NCBI GenBank assembly: GCA_036787955.1
Contig: DAIQOI010000008.1
Coordinates: 62,001 to 126,000 of the forward strand
Length of the DNA: 64,000 nucleotides
Reading direction: 5' to 3'
Source: UBA2336 sp036787955
Lineage (GTDB): Bacteria; Bacteroidota; Bacteroidia; Cytophagales; Cyclobacteriaceae
The position numbers were made by a program, and so were the translations under genes. This document shows, one piece after another, positions 54,357-63,250 of this stretch. A model generated the notes under the pieces. It had not been told where the DNA came from. It searched no databases and saw only the letters and a list, made by a program, of their open reading frames with translations. The first letter of the stretch is position 1. The number at the start of each line of letters is the position of its first letter.

Positions 54357-56201
54357 TCACAGGTCATCCAATTCCTTGAGCTCGTCTTCGAATCCGGCGG
54401 ATAGTATGGGGAATCGGCACCAGGTACGCGGGTCCACGTTCCAGTCGTCCAGATGAAAAGAGGGTGCCAGTCTTTCCCGCTTCCATTGGTTAGCTGCCCA
54501 TAATTTGTAGAACTTCCGCACAAAGACTTTCAGTTGTCGGGTATCGGAATATTTTGCGCGCAACGAGTGGAAAGTCTGAGCCGGTGATTTTTTCAGGTAG
54601 ATGGCCTGTTCTTCTATATTGCGCATAACGGTGTAGGGCATCAGGTCGTCTTCATCGGTCTGGTGCTTATCGGGCGGCCGCAGTTCGGCAGTGGGTTTTA
54701 TAGAGTTAACATGCTGAAGTCCTGTATATCCTAAATTAACCTCTGCCCACTTTAGCCAGTTGAGAATAGTAGGCTTGTCCAGACCAGACACCGGTGCCAG
54801 GCTGCCGCTGGTGTCGCCATCCATGGTGGTGTAGCCCACGTCACCTTCGCTGCGGTTGGAGGTGGTAAGCAAAATGCTGTTGCGCAGGTTGGCCAGCATC
54901 CAGATGATGGGCGAGCGGGCGCGGGCCTGTATGTTTTGTAGAACAATGTCGTTGTTCTCCCAGTTTAACGATGTCTTAACAGCCTGTTCAACTTTACTGA
55001 TGTAACTGTCAACTTCCGGCTGAACACTCCAGGTGTAGAACGTTGCCCCCAGCGAGGTGGCCAACGTTTTTGCGGCATGCTCGGTGAGCGATGAAGAATT
55101 GCGGGTGGACTGATAGGCGCATGCTAGCAAATGCGGCATAACTTCTTCCACCGTATTTAAATCGGGTTTTTGAAGAATGTGCCGGAACACCTCAACGCCT
55201 AATGATGCTGAAACACGCTTTGCCATTTCGGCTACCATTACGGCACAGATGGCCGAGTCGGCACCACCGCTCAATGAAAGCACAAATCCGCGCGAACGGC
55301 TTTTGCGCAGATAATCGAAAAGCGCCAGCGTAACTGCGCGTGTCAATTCTTCGTTGCGTTCCTTGTTGTCGGTTATAGGCTGCGATTCGCTCTGTTCAGC
55401 ATTTTCAAGGTCAACCTCACAACACAGTACATTTACCGGTTTAATTTGAAGTCGGTGGTTCTGCGCCAGCAAGGTTCCCTTTTGGGCAATCAGGATATCG
55501 CCATCGTAAATCATTCTGCCGGCTTCATTGCCCAGCAGGTTGGCGTAAACATAAACACAACCAAACCGTTTGGAACTATGAATAACCAATTCTTCGCGTG
55601 TGACGCTTTTGCCTAATGCAAAATGACTGGCGCTTGGATTGGCAATGATGTGAACCCGGTGTTTGCACAAATTTTGTGCAGGCCGCTTCTCCACCCAGGC
55701 ATCTTCGCATATTTCAATTCCCAGTTGTATTCCGTTCAGTTCATAAATCAAATCCCCGACCTGAACCGGCAGGCCGCCAAGGCTAAGGGTTTCAACCCGG
55801 CCCGGCCTCCATGCGCGGAACCATCGCGGTTCGTAATGCACACCATCGCGTGCCAGGTTTTGTTTGAGAGTGATGCCCAGCAGGCTGCCGTTGTGCACCA
55901 CGGCTACAGCGTTGTAGGTATGTCCTTCAAAACGGAGAGGAAGCCCGAGGCATACAGCAATGCCGGCAGTGTGCGGAAGGAGTTCAGCGAGTTTAGCGGC
56001 TGCCTTTTCCGATAACCAGTCGCTTAAAAACCAATCTTCGCATCCGTAGCCGGTAAGGCACAATTCAGGGAGTATCAGCAGGTGGGCTTTCAGCCTGCGT
56101 GCTTCTTCGATGGCGTTTCTGATATTCCGGAGGTTTCCCTCCCAGTCGAGTGGGGTCTGGTTTACCGTAGCGCCGGCTATGCGAATGCGTGTAGGATGCA
56201 T
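54357..56201 (-). CDS. nadE: Glutamine-dependent NAD+ synthetase
   Basis: 614 residues from ATG 56201. The N-terminal nitrilase domain holds the triad E46, K113 and C165 (GIEICEDAW), which releases ammonia from glutamine; the C-terminal synthetase has the P-loop SGGADS at 311-316 and LLTTSNRSEGDVGY. It makes NAD+ from deamido-NAD+. A longer frame to 56282 gives a non-conserved extension. It lies 41 bp after rnc. Confidence 0.95.
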   Translation of the reverse strand: MHPTRIRIAGATVNQTPLDWEGNLRNIRNAIEEARRLKAHLLILPELCLTGYGCEDWFLSDWLSEKAAAKLAELLPHTAGIAVCLGLPLRFEGHTYNAVAVVHNGSLLGITLKQNLARDGVHYEPRWFRAWRPGRVETLSLGGLPVQVGDLIYELNGIQLGIEICEDAWVEKRPAQNLCKHRVHIIANPSASHFALGKSVTREELVIHSSKRFGCVYVYANLLGNEAGRMIYDGDILIAQKGTLLAQNHRLQIKPVNVLCCEVDLENAEQSESQPITDNKERNEELTRAVTLALFDYLRKSRSRGFVLSLSGGADSAICAVMVAEMAKRVSASLGVEVFRHILQKPDLNTVEEVMPHLLACAYQSTRNSSSLTEHAAKTLATSLGATFYTWSVQPEVDSYISKVEQAVKTSLNWENNDIVLQNIQARARSPIIWMLANLRNSILLTTSNRSEGDVGYTTMDGDTSGSLAPVSGLDKPTILNWLKWAEVNLGYTGLQHVNSIKPTAELRPPDKHQTDEDDLMPYTVMRNIEEQAIYLKKSPAQTFHSLRAKYSDTRQLKVFVRKFYKLWAANQWKRERLAPSFHLDDWNVDPRTWCRFPILSAGFEDELKELDDL

Positions 56202-56242
56202 GCGGTGATAATTACCTTCGCAATAAAGCAAACGATTGGCAA

Positions 56243-56983
56243 TCAGCCTGCAGGTTCGTTCAGAATTCCCAGCTGCATGCACGTTTTCCAGGCAGCATCC
56301 TGCTCGGCCTTCTTTTTATTCAGGCCATAACCAACGCCGTGTGGTTCATTATTGATCCATACCCGTGCAGTAAATTCTTTGTGCCCCCGCACTTTTTTTA
56401 CATTTTCAATTTCGAAGCGCACCTCGCGGCACGTGCGCTGCCCCCATTCAATAAGCCGGCTCTTAAAGTTGGTATCGGAATGAATCAGTGTTTCAAGGTT
56501 GACATAGGGATTAATGAGTTTTTGTATTATAAACCGCTTGCAACGCGCATATCCCTTATCAAGATAAATGGCACCCACAATGGCCTCGAGGGTATTGCCA
56601 AGGATAGCCTGCTGAAGCTGGGTATTTTTTTCGTCAAAGCGCACGATAGACGCAATACCCATTTTTCGGGCCATGAGATTAAGTGACTCACGATTTACAA
56701 TGCGCGATCGTATTTCGGTCAGGAAGCCTTCGTCCTTATATGGAAATTTCTTGAACAAAAAATCAGCAACCACTGCGCCCAGCACGGCATCGCCCAGGTA
56801 TTCGAGTCGCTCATTGCTTTCTTTCATGCCCTGACCGTTTTCTTTGGCTATGGAACTGTGAAGCGTGGCCAGGCGGTATAATTCCAGATTAACAGGAGTA
56901 AAGCCAGCCAGATTCTCAATGGCTGCCACTAGTTTTTTATCAGATGGGTTTTGTTTCTTTGAAATTTTAAGCAGGCGCCACAC
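56243..56983 (-). CDS. rnc: Ribonuclease III
   Basis: 246 residues. The signature NERLEYLGDAVLG (57-69) has E58 and D65; the second metal site reads NTLE (130-133), where E. coli has D114-x-x-E117, so one Asp is Asn. The C-terminal double-stranded RNA-binding domain (about 165-240) ends with KKKAEQDAAWKTC. The start is GTG at 56983 since no ATG is near. It follows fabF and acpP on the same strand in the common acpP-fabF-rnc order. Confidence 0.93.
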   Translation of the reverse strand: MWRLLKISKKQNPSDKKLVAAIENLAGFTPVNLELYRLATLHSSIAKENGQGMKESNERLEYLGDAVLGAVVADFLFKKFPYKDEGFLTEIRSRIVNRESLNLMARKMGIASIVRFDEKNTQLQQAILGNTLEAIVGAIYLDKGYARCKRFIIQKLINPYVNLETLIHSDTNFKSRLIEWGQRTCREVRFEIENVKKVRGHKEFTARVWINNEPHGVGYGLNKKKAEQDAAWKTCMQLGILNEPAG

Positions 56984-57051
56984 GCAGCTTATATCTGTTA
57001 ATTACGTGAAGAAAGTTACATTAATTTCTTCAACTCTCACAAGCATCTGTT

Positions 57052-58302
57052 TTAAGAAGGCCTTTTAAACAATATCGAAAAGTTATGCCCACCAAAGCCG
57101 AACGTGTTGCTGAGCGCAATTTTCACTTCGCGCTGCTGGGCCTTGTTGAAGGTAAGATTGAGCCTGGGGTCCAGCTCATCATCATCGGTAAAGTGATTGA
57201 TGGTGGGCGGTATGACCGATTCGCGGATGGCTAAAATGCAGGCCAATGCTTCGATGGCCCCCGCTGCACCCAGCAGGTGGCCGGTCATGGATTTGGTGGA
57301 GCTGATGTTCATGCGGTAGGCATGCTCGCCAAATACATGCTGTATGGCCCGGATTTCGCCTATGTCGCCGAGGGGCGTAGAGGTACCGTGGGTATTGATG
57401 TAGTCTACTTCCGAAGGGGCAATGCCTGCATCTTCGAGGGCGTGTTGCATTACTTTAATGATGCCGGCCCCTTCCGGATGCGGGGCAGTGATGTGGTAGG
57501 CATCGGCCGACATGCCCCCGCCAATAATTTCGGCATAGATCTTTGCCCCGCGTTTTTTGGCATGCTCATATTCTTCCAGTATAAGCGCTCCGGCACCCTC
57601 GCCCAGCACAAAACCATCGCGGTCTTTGTCGTAAGGCCGTGAGGCTGTCTCAGGTGAGTCGTTGCGTTCCGACAGGGCCTTCATGGCATTGAAACCACCT
57701 ACCCCTGCTTCGGTTACGGCTGCCTCCGATCCTCCGGTTACAATGATGTCGGCTTTGCCCAGCCGGATATAGGTAAAGGCATCGTAAATGGCATTTGTAG
57801 AAGAGGCACAGGCCGAGACGGTAACAAAGTTGGGACCGCGGAAACCGTACTTGATGGAGATGTGCCCCGCGCTCAGGTCGGGTATCATCTTAGGAATGAA
57901 AAAGGGGTTGAAGCGCGGAGTGCCATCGCCTTTGGCAAACGATTTAACCTCTTCCTGAAAAGTGAGCAGCCCGCCAATACCTGAGCCCCAAATTACACCT
58001 ACCCTGTCGGGGTTCAGTTCATTCAGGGGCAGCCCGGAGTCGCGGATGGCTTCATCGGCCACGACCATGGCATACTGGGCAAAAGGGTCGAGTTTGCGGG
58101 CCTCTTTGCGGTCCATGAAGTTGCCGATGTCAAAATTCTTGACCTCGCAGGCAAACTGGGTTTTGAATTTAGAAGCATCAAAACGCGTAATCGGGGCAGC
58201 ACCGCTTTTACCGTCCTTTAAACCCTGCCAGTACTCCGGAAGGGTGTTACCGATCGGTGTAAGCGCACCTAAGCCTGTAACGACTACGCGTTTTAAAGTC
58301 AT
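57052..58302 (-). CDS. fabF: 3-oxoacyl-ACP synthase II
   Basis: 416 residues of the thiolase fold with the catalytic triad C165 (SACASS), H305 (NTHGTSTPLGD) and H342 (GHLLGAAG). It elongates acyl-ACP in fatty acid synthesis. It follows acpP after 32 bp and precedes rnc after 68 bp. Confidence 0.97.
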   Translation of the reverse strand: MTLKRVVVTGLGALTPIGNTLPEYWQGLKDGKSGAAPITRFDASKFKTQFACEVKNFDIGNFMDRKEARKLDPFAQYAMVVADEAIRDSGLPLNELNPDRVGVIWGSGIGGLLTFQEEVKSFAKGDGTPRFNPFFIPKMIPDLSAGHISIKYGFRGPNFVTVSACASSTNAIYDAFTYIRLGKADIIVTGGSEAAVTEAGVGGFNAMKALSERNDSPETASRPYDKDRDGFVLGEGAGALILEEYEHAKKRGAKIYAEIIGGGMSADAYHITAPHPEGAGIIKVMQHALEDAGIAPSEVDYINTHGTSTPLGDIGEIRAIQHVFGEHAYRMNISSTKSMTGHLLGAAGAIEALACILAIRESVIPPTINHFTDDDELDPRLNLTFNKAQQREVKIALSNTFGFGGHNFSILFKRPS

Positions 58303-58334
58303 GAAAAAAGGGTTAAAATGGCTGTTGAGCCTGT

Positions 58335-58574
58335 TTATTTTTTAACGTTCTGCTCAAGATAAGAAATGGCCTGGCCCACTGTAGAAATATTTTCGGCCTG
58401 CTCATCGGGGATGGAGATGTTGAACTCCTTTTCAAACTCCATAATCAGCTCAACGGTATCCAGCGAATCAGCTCCCAAATCGTTGGTAAAGCTGGCTTCG
58501 GGCGTAACCTCAGATTCTTCCACACCGAGTTTATCGATGATAATCTGCTTTACTTTTTGTGCAATTTCAGACAT
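58335..58574 (-). CDS. acpP: Acyl carrier protein
   Basis: 79 residues, acidic four-helix protein. The phosphopantetheine Ser37 lies in GADSLDTVELIMEFE. It carries growing fatty acid chains. It is first in the acpP-fabF-rnc operon with a promoter just upstream. Confidence 0.97.
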   Translation of the reverse strand: MSEIAQKVKQIIIDKLGVEESEVTPEASFTNDLGADSLDTVELIMEFEKEFNISIPDEQAENISTVGQAISYLEQNVKK

Positions 58575-58607
58575 GTTTTTGAATGTTTAAGGGATTTAAA
58601 AACTGTG

Positions 58608-58639
58608 CAAAGAAAAAGATTTCATGCAATATTGTCAAA
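58608..58639 (-). promoter_or_regulatory. Promoter for acpP-fabF-rnc
   Basis: On the minus strand TTTG (58639-58636) is followed by a 20-bp spacer and TTTCTTTG (58615-58608), close to TTTG-N19-21-TAnnTTTG with one mismatch in the TA. The expected start near 58602 is about 28 bases before the acpP ATG. Confidence 0.45.
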
Positions 58640-58680
58640 CTTTGCAAAAAGGGCCTTCCGGCCTGCCTTACCGGTAACCC

Positions 58681-59103
58681 ATGAAGAAATCCAAACTTAT
58701 CATTGACTATGCCTATGATTTTGACCTGACCGGTATAACTACTCCGGCAAAGGGCTATAAGCTGGCATGGGCTATTAACCGGAAAACCGGATTTCACCTG
58801 GTGCGCATGCCCGATCTGGCCGTGGGCTTTAAACCGATGGTGGAAAAATATTTTATGTATTACGCTCACGAAACACGTCTCAATCGTTTGAAATTGTTCC
58901 GCAACAAGGCGCTTGACGAATCGGGTTCCCGTTTTCTGTTGGTGCCTGAATTTCCTCAGTTCGATTTTATACTTTTGACGCAGTCTGACGACCCGCAGTT
59001 TACCAATTTTGTTGCGGAACGTGTGCGTGCCCTTCCGTTTGTGGAGCTGGTGCAACCACTCGTTGTCGATCAGTTGAAATCGAAAGTAAACTTTGTGATG
59101 TAA
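58681..59103 (+). CDS. IPExxxVDY-family protein
   Basis: 140 residues. The family motif reads VPEFPQFDF (about 87-95), a conservative version of IPExxxVDY. This family is restricted to Bacteroidota and is found next to pyruvate kinase, as here (5 bp to pyk). No catalytic motif is known. It is divergent from acpP with 106 bp between the starts. Confidence 0.85.
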   Translation: MKKSKLIIDYAYDFDLTGITTPAKGYKLAWAINRKTGFHLVRMPDLAVGFKPMVEKYFMYYAHETRLNRLKLFRNKALDESGSRFLLVPEFPQFDFILLTQSDDPQFTNFVAERVRALPFVELVQPLVVDQLKSKVNFVM

Positions 59104-59108
59104 CCATC

Positions 59109-60542
59109 ATGCTGAAGGAAAAAGTATCCTACAACAAAACCAAGATTGTTGCCACGGTAGGGCCTGCCTCCAACTCGCCTGAAATGCTTCGTGCCCTGGT
59201 GAAGGAAGGTGTGGATGTCTTCCGCCTGAATTTTTCGCACGGCACCCATGCCGACCACCAGAAAGTAATTGATGCCGTTCGGCAAATAAACGATGAGCTG
59301 GGCACCACCGTAGCGCTTCTGCTTGATCTGCAGGGGCCTAAAATCCGTATTCAGGAGGTACAGCCCAATGTGGAGCTGGAGCGCGGCCAGTCTTTCACCA
59401 TAACAACGCGCGAACTGGTGGGCAACCATGAAATTGTCAGCACCTCTTACAAAAACCTTCCCATTGACGTGAAGAAAGGCGATATGATACTGATCGATGA
59501 CGGCAAGATTGAATTAAAGGTAACCGAGGTGCGCGATGTGGATGTAATAACCGAAGTGGTACATGGTGGTCCGCTCAAATCGCGCAAGGGTATTAACCTG
59601 CCTTATACCCGGGTTACCGTACCTTCGCTTACCGAAAAGGACTTGAAGGATCTGGAGTTTGGCCTGAAAAATAAAGTTGAATGGGTGGCCTTATCGTTTG
59701 TGCGCAAAGCAGCCGACATCAATACGTTGCGCGATATCATTGACAGGCATCAATCGACCACGCGCATCGTAGCCAAGATTGAAAAGCCGGAAGCGCTGAG
59801 CAATATTGATGAGATTATTGCCGCCACCGATGCGGTGATGGTGGCCCGGGGTGATCTGGGAGTGGAAATATGGCTGGAAGAAGTGCCCATGGTACAAAAG
59901 ATGATTGTGGAAAAGTGCAACCGAGCCGCCAAGCCGGTAATTGTTGCCACACAGATGATGGAAAGCATGATAGAAAATCCACGGCCTACCCGTGCCGAAA
60001 CCAATGATGTGGCCAATGCGGTGATGGATGGTGCCGATGCCGTTATGCTTTCGGCCGAAACCGCAGCCGGCAAATATCCCATTGAGGTAGTGCGCAGCAT
60101 GGTGCGTACGATCGCTTCGGTAGAAAAGCATGAAAGCCTGTATTACCGGTTCCGGCCCGTGGATCCCAAATCGCCCATTTATATTAATGACAGCCTGGTG
60201 CTGGCGGCCTGCAAGCTGGCCAAGGATGTAGGCGCCAAAGCCATTGTAGGCATGACTTCATCAGGCTATACGGCATTCAAGTCGGCATCGCACCGCCCCA
60301 ACACCAACATTTTTGTTTTTACAGGCAACAAGTGGCTGATTAATACCATCAACCTGGTGTGGGGTGCGCGGGCCTACCATTACGACAAACACAACTCAAC
60401 CGATGAAACCGTAGCCGATGTGGAAAAAATTCTGAAAGAGGAAGGACATGTTCAGCCGGGCGATATTTTTATTGTGCTGGCCAGCATGCCCATCCACGAA
60501 AGGCAGCGAACAAACACCCTGCGCATTAACGTGGTGAAATAA
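59109..60542 (+). CDS. pyk: Pyruvate kinase
   Basis: 477 residues, tetrameric glycolytic enzyme turning phosphoenolpyruvate and ADP into pyruvate and ATP. N-terminal KTKIVATVGPAS, IAKIEKPEAL, the active-site Thr region VIVATQMMESMI and AVMDGADAVMLSAETAAGKYP are present; the C-terminal allosteric domain ends TNTLRINVVK. It is cotranscribed with the IPExxxVDY gene. Confidence 0.97.
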   Translation: MLKEKVSYNKTKIVATVGPASNSPEMLRALVKEGVDVFRLNFSHGTHADHQKVIDAVRQINDELGTTVALLLDLQGPKIRIQEVQPNVELERGQSFTITTRELVGNHEIVSTSYKNLPIDVKKGDMILIDDGKIELKVTEVRDVDVITEVVHGGPLKSRKGINLPYTRVTVPSLTEKDLKDLEFGLKNKVEWVALSFVRKAADINTLRDIIDRHQSTTRIVAKIEKPEALSNIDEIIAATDAVMVARGDLGVEIWLEEVPMVQKMIVEKCNRAAKPVIVATQMMESMIENPRPTRAETNDVANAVMDGADAVMLSAETAAGKYPIEVVRSMVRTIASVEKHESLYYRFRPVDPKSPIYINDSLVLAACKLAKDVGAKAIVGMTSSGYTAFKSASHRPNTNIFVFTGNKWLINTINLVWGARAYHYDKHNSTDETVADVEKILKEEGHVQPGDIFIVLASMPIHERQRTNTLRINVVK

Positions 60543-62093
60543 CTATTCGGGTTGCGGGGTAACCAGTATGGTTCTTGATTTATCGGCTATAACCGATCCG
60601 GGTGCATCTCCTTTTCGTTTGCGCACATATTTGCGTTCCGTTACAATGACTGGGCACAACGACTCGGTTTTTCTTTTCGAATGCCAGGCCGCCAGTTGCG
60701 CGGCCCGCTCAATGACTTCTTTAGAAAAAGGTTTGCCGGGCTGATGCCGGATAATAACATGCGAGCCGGGCGCATCGCGCACGTGCAGCCACAGGTCGTT
60801 CTTATGGGCATATCGAAGCGTGAGCTCATCGTTATCGCGTGCCGACCTGCCGATGCGAATAACGAAACCCTGGTACACCACCTCCTCATACGGCAGTCTC
60901 TCCCGGGCCTTATCTTTCATCCCGCTCAGCGCCAACTCATCTCTCAGCAACCGCAGCTGTTTCAGGTCCTTAACCTGCTGTAGCCGCTGCAAACTCATGG
61001 TAAGGCGTTTATGCCTTTCGGTAGCTGCATGAAGCTGCTCGTGCAACTTCCGGATTTCGATAATACGGTTGCGCGACTTGCGGTAATAGACCTCAGCATT
61101 TTTCTGCGCACTGAGTTCCGGCTTTAATTTAATACGCACCGGATTGCCATGTATAAAATCGGGCAGCGTAACTTCCGTTGATCCAGCAGGCACCAGATGC
61201 AGGTTCGCCATCAGCAGGTCAGCATACATTTTATAATTGTCTTCCCGCTGCAACTCAGTGAGTCTTTCATTCAGCTTGCCAATCAGCGATTCAGTCTGGC
61301 TCATAGCTTGTTCCAACCGCTGCCTCACTGATTCATATTCATGATGAAATGTGTGCCAGCTCATCCATGCACTAAAAAATGCGGTGAGTGCCTCTGTGGC
61401 ACGATGAAATGTTTCTGTTATGCCGGGCTCTTTCAGCAGTGAAAGCCGCAAACCTTGTTGATCGCTGATGAGGGTGAATTGGGGATGATTTAACTGATGC
61501 AACACATCCTGAAACATTTTCCATTTTTCCGGCAGGTCTTTTTGTTCAAAACCCTGGTTGGCAAGAAAAATCCACACCGGTTTGCCGAATGTTACAAAAT
61601 AAGATTGCAGGTTTTGCAGATTTGCCGCAAAGGCTTCGTATGTATAATGGATGTCTTTGCGCAGTATATCAATGGTTAGCTGTGTATCGGCCAGAAGCTG
61701 ATTTTTGAATAGCAGGTTGGGCTTTCCGGGCTGTATCAAAACGATGTTGCTCCGGTTGCCATGCATTTTAAAAATGAGCTGCACACCCGATTCAAACTGA
61801 AAGTAAAAGCTTCGGTCGTTTTCAATAGTGCGTATTTCCTCAATTCGTTGTCCGACAAGCGGATTAAACAAATCAATGCTGTTTTTGCGGGCACGATGAA
61901 ATTCGGTTGGAAATGAGATGCAGCTGAACACCGGCAACAAAAGCGCACGGATAAAAAAAGGTCCTTTGCTTGTTTCAATCTGCACCACCAGCTCATCCTT
62001 ACTCTGACTGAAACAGGCACTCACTACCCCACCCTGAAGCACAGGCTGCAGTTCATTGACCAGCACTTTAAATAAAAAGTAGTTGTTGTGCAT
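60543..62093 (-). CDS. NFACT-family protein (RqcH/FpbA-like)
   Basis: 516 residues. The N-terminal NFACT-N (about 1-200), a coiled-coil middle (about 260-370) and the NFACT-R domain with GRSARDNDELTLRYAHKNDLWLHVRDAPGSHVII (about 425-459) match the RqcH group. RqcH proteins add alanine tails to stalled nascent chains on large ribosomal subunits; the wider family was first described as fibronectin-binding. Its stop abuts the pyk stop directly. Confidence 0.92.
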   Translation of the reverse strand: MHNNYFLFKVLVNELQPVLQGGVVSACFSQSKDELVVQIETSKGPFFIRALLLPVFSCISFPTEFHRARKNSIDLFNPLVGQRIEEIRTIENDRSFYFQFESGVQLIFKMHGNRSNIVLIQPGKPNLLFKNQLLADTQLTIDILRKDIHYTYEAFAANLQNLQSYFVTFGKPVWIFLANQGFEQKDLPEKWKMFQDVLHQLNHPQFTLISDQQGLRLSLLKEPGITETFHRATEALTAFFSAWMSWHTFHHEYESVRQRLEQAMSQTESLIGKLNERLTELQREDNYKMYADLLMANLHLVPAGSTEVTLPDFIHGNPVRIKLKPELSAQKNAEVYYRKSRNRIIEIRKLHEQLHAATERHKRLTMSLQRLQQVKDLKQLRLLRDELALSGMKDKARERLPYEEVVYQGFVIRIGRSARDNDELTLRYAHKNDLWLHVRDAPGSHVIIRHQPGKPFSKEVIERAAQLAAWHSKRKTESLCPVIVTERKYVRKRKGDAPGSVIADKSRTILVTPQPE

Positions 62094-62125
62094 GCGCCCA
62101 GCCGGAAAAGTACAAATTCTGCTGG

Positions 62126-62887
62126 TTACAGGTTAATGTGCAGACCGTCCCACGCCAGTTCCATGTTGGGTGGTAATTCTTTTTCAACAGTGCGGTGCAG
62201 GCCCAGTTTATGGCTGACGTGGGTAAAAAAGGTTTTGCGTGCACCGATTTGCTGCGCCACGGCAACGGCTTCTTCCAGGTTAAAATGCGAAATATGCGGT
62301 TCGCGCTGCAGGGCATTGAGCACCAGCACCTGCAGGCCTTTTAAGCGATCCATGGTTTCGCCGGGTATGTGGTTGGCATCGGTAATGTAGGCAAAGTTGC
62401 CTGTCCGAAACCCAAGCACAGGCAGCTTATAATGAAGCACCGGGAGCGGAATAAAATCGGTATTGGCAATTGTAAAAGGCTCGGTTCCTACGGGGCGGAG
62501 CTCAATGCGCGGCAGGCCGGGGTAGTTATCAGGTCCGAATATGTAAGCGAAGTCCTGTTGCAGCTGATCGAGCGTGGCCTTGCTGCCATACACAGGCATG
62601 TGAATGTTTTGTTTGAAGTTGAACGCCCGCACATCGTCCAGGCCAGCAGTATGGTCGCGGTGAGCATGGGTAAACAATACCGCGTCCAGGTGCTGAATAT
62701 TTTCGCGCAGTACCTGCTGGCGGAAATCGGGGCCGGTATCTATGATCACACTAAGGTTGTTGCTTTGAATGTAAATGGACGAGCGGAGGCGCTTGTCGCG
62801 GAAGTCAACAGACGTGCAAACTTCGCACGTGCACCCGATAACGGGCACGCCCTGTGATGTGCCGGTGCCGAGGAAGGTGACGGTCAA
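62126..62887 (-). CDS. PhnP-like metallo-beta-lactamase hydrolase
   Basis: 253 residues. The metal motif is HAHRDH (74-79), with a later H in VLHYK and THVSHKLG. An additional zinc-type cluster GCTCEVC (about 18-24) is typical of PhnP-like phosphodiesterases. The substrate is not known; phn genes are absent. It follows the small conserved gene after 9 bp. Confidence 0.9.
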   Translation of the reverse strand: MTVTFLGTGTSQGVPVIGCTCEVCTSVDFRDKRLRSSIYIQSNNLSVIIDTGPDFRQQVLRENIQHLDAVLFTHAHRDHTAGLDDVRAFNFKQNIHMPVYGSKATLDQLQQDFAYIFGPDNYPGLPRIELRPVGTEPFTIANTDFIPLPVLHYKLPVLGFRTGNFAYITDANHIPGETMDRLKGLQVLVLNALQREPHISHFNLEEAVAVAQQIGARKTFFTHVSHKLGLHRTVEKELPPNMELAWDGLHINL

Positions 62888-62896
62888 GGTTTATAT

Positions 62897-63166
62897 TCAG
62901 GATTTTGGCTCGGTTTGAAACAACTCTTCATACAGCCTGCGGCTCTTTTCCGAAAATCGCTCGGTATTCAGTTCTACTGACCTGAGGATTTCCAGTATGG
63001 CGTTGATTTTTCCTTCGGTGGTATAGAATTTATTGATCACGATAATCTTCTGTTCGCGCAGCAAACAATGACCGGATTTGAAATTGCCCTTTTCGTACCG
63101 CAGCGTATAGTCGGATTCGGCAATCATATCTTCCAGTTTGGTAAGAAAAGCAGTGGTGTATTTCAT
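62897..63166 (-). CDS. Small conserved protein, unknown function
   Basis: 89 residues, with a C-terminal helix-rich part (AILEILRSVELNTERFSEKSRRLYEELFQ) and a central strand HCLLREQKIIVINKF. No known domain is recognised. It is the first of a pair with the PhnP-like gene; its upstream start is 84 bp from the divergent miaA. Confidence 0.7.
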   Translation of the reverse strand: MKYTTAFLTKLEDMIAESDYTLRYEKGNFKSGHCLLREQKIIVINKFYTTEGKINAILEILRSVELNTERFSEKSRRLYEELFQTEPKS

Positions 63167-63250
63167 GACGGCTTCTGTAATGGGTGCGAAGATAGGCGAA
63201 TTTAATCATGGACGATAACAGGTAAGGCCGGTTACTGGTACTTTTGTGGC

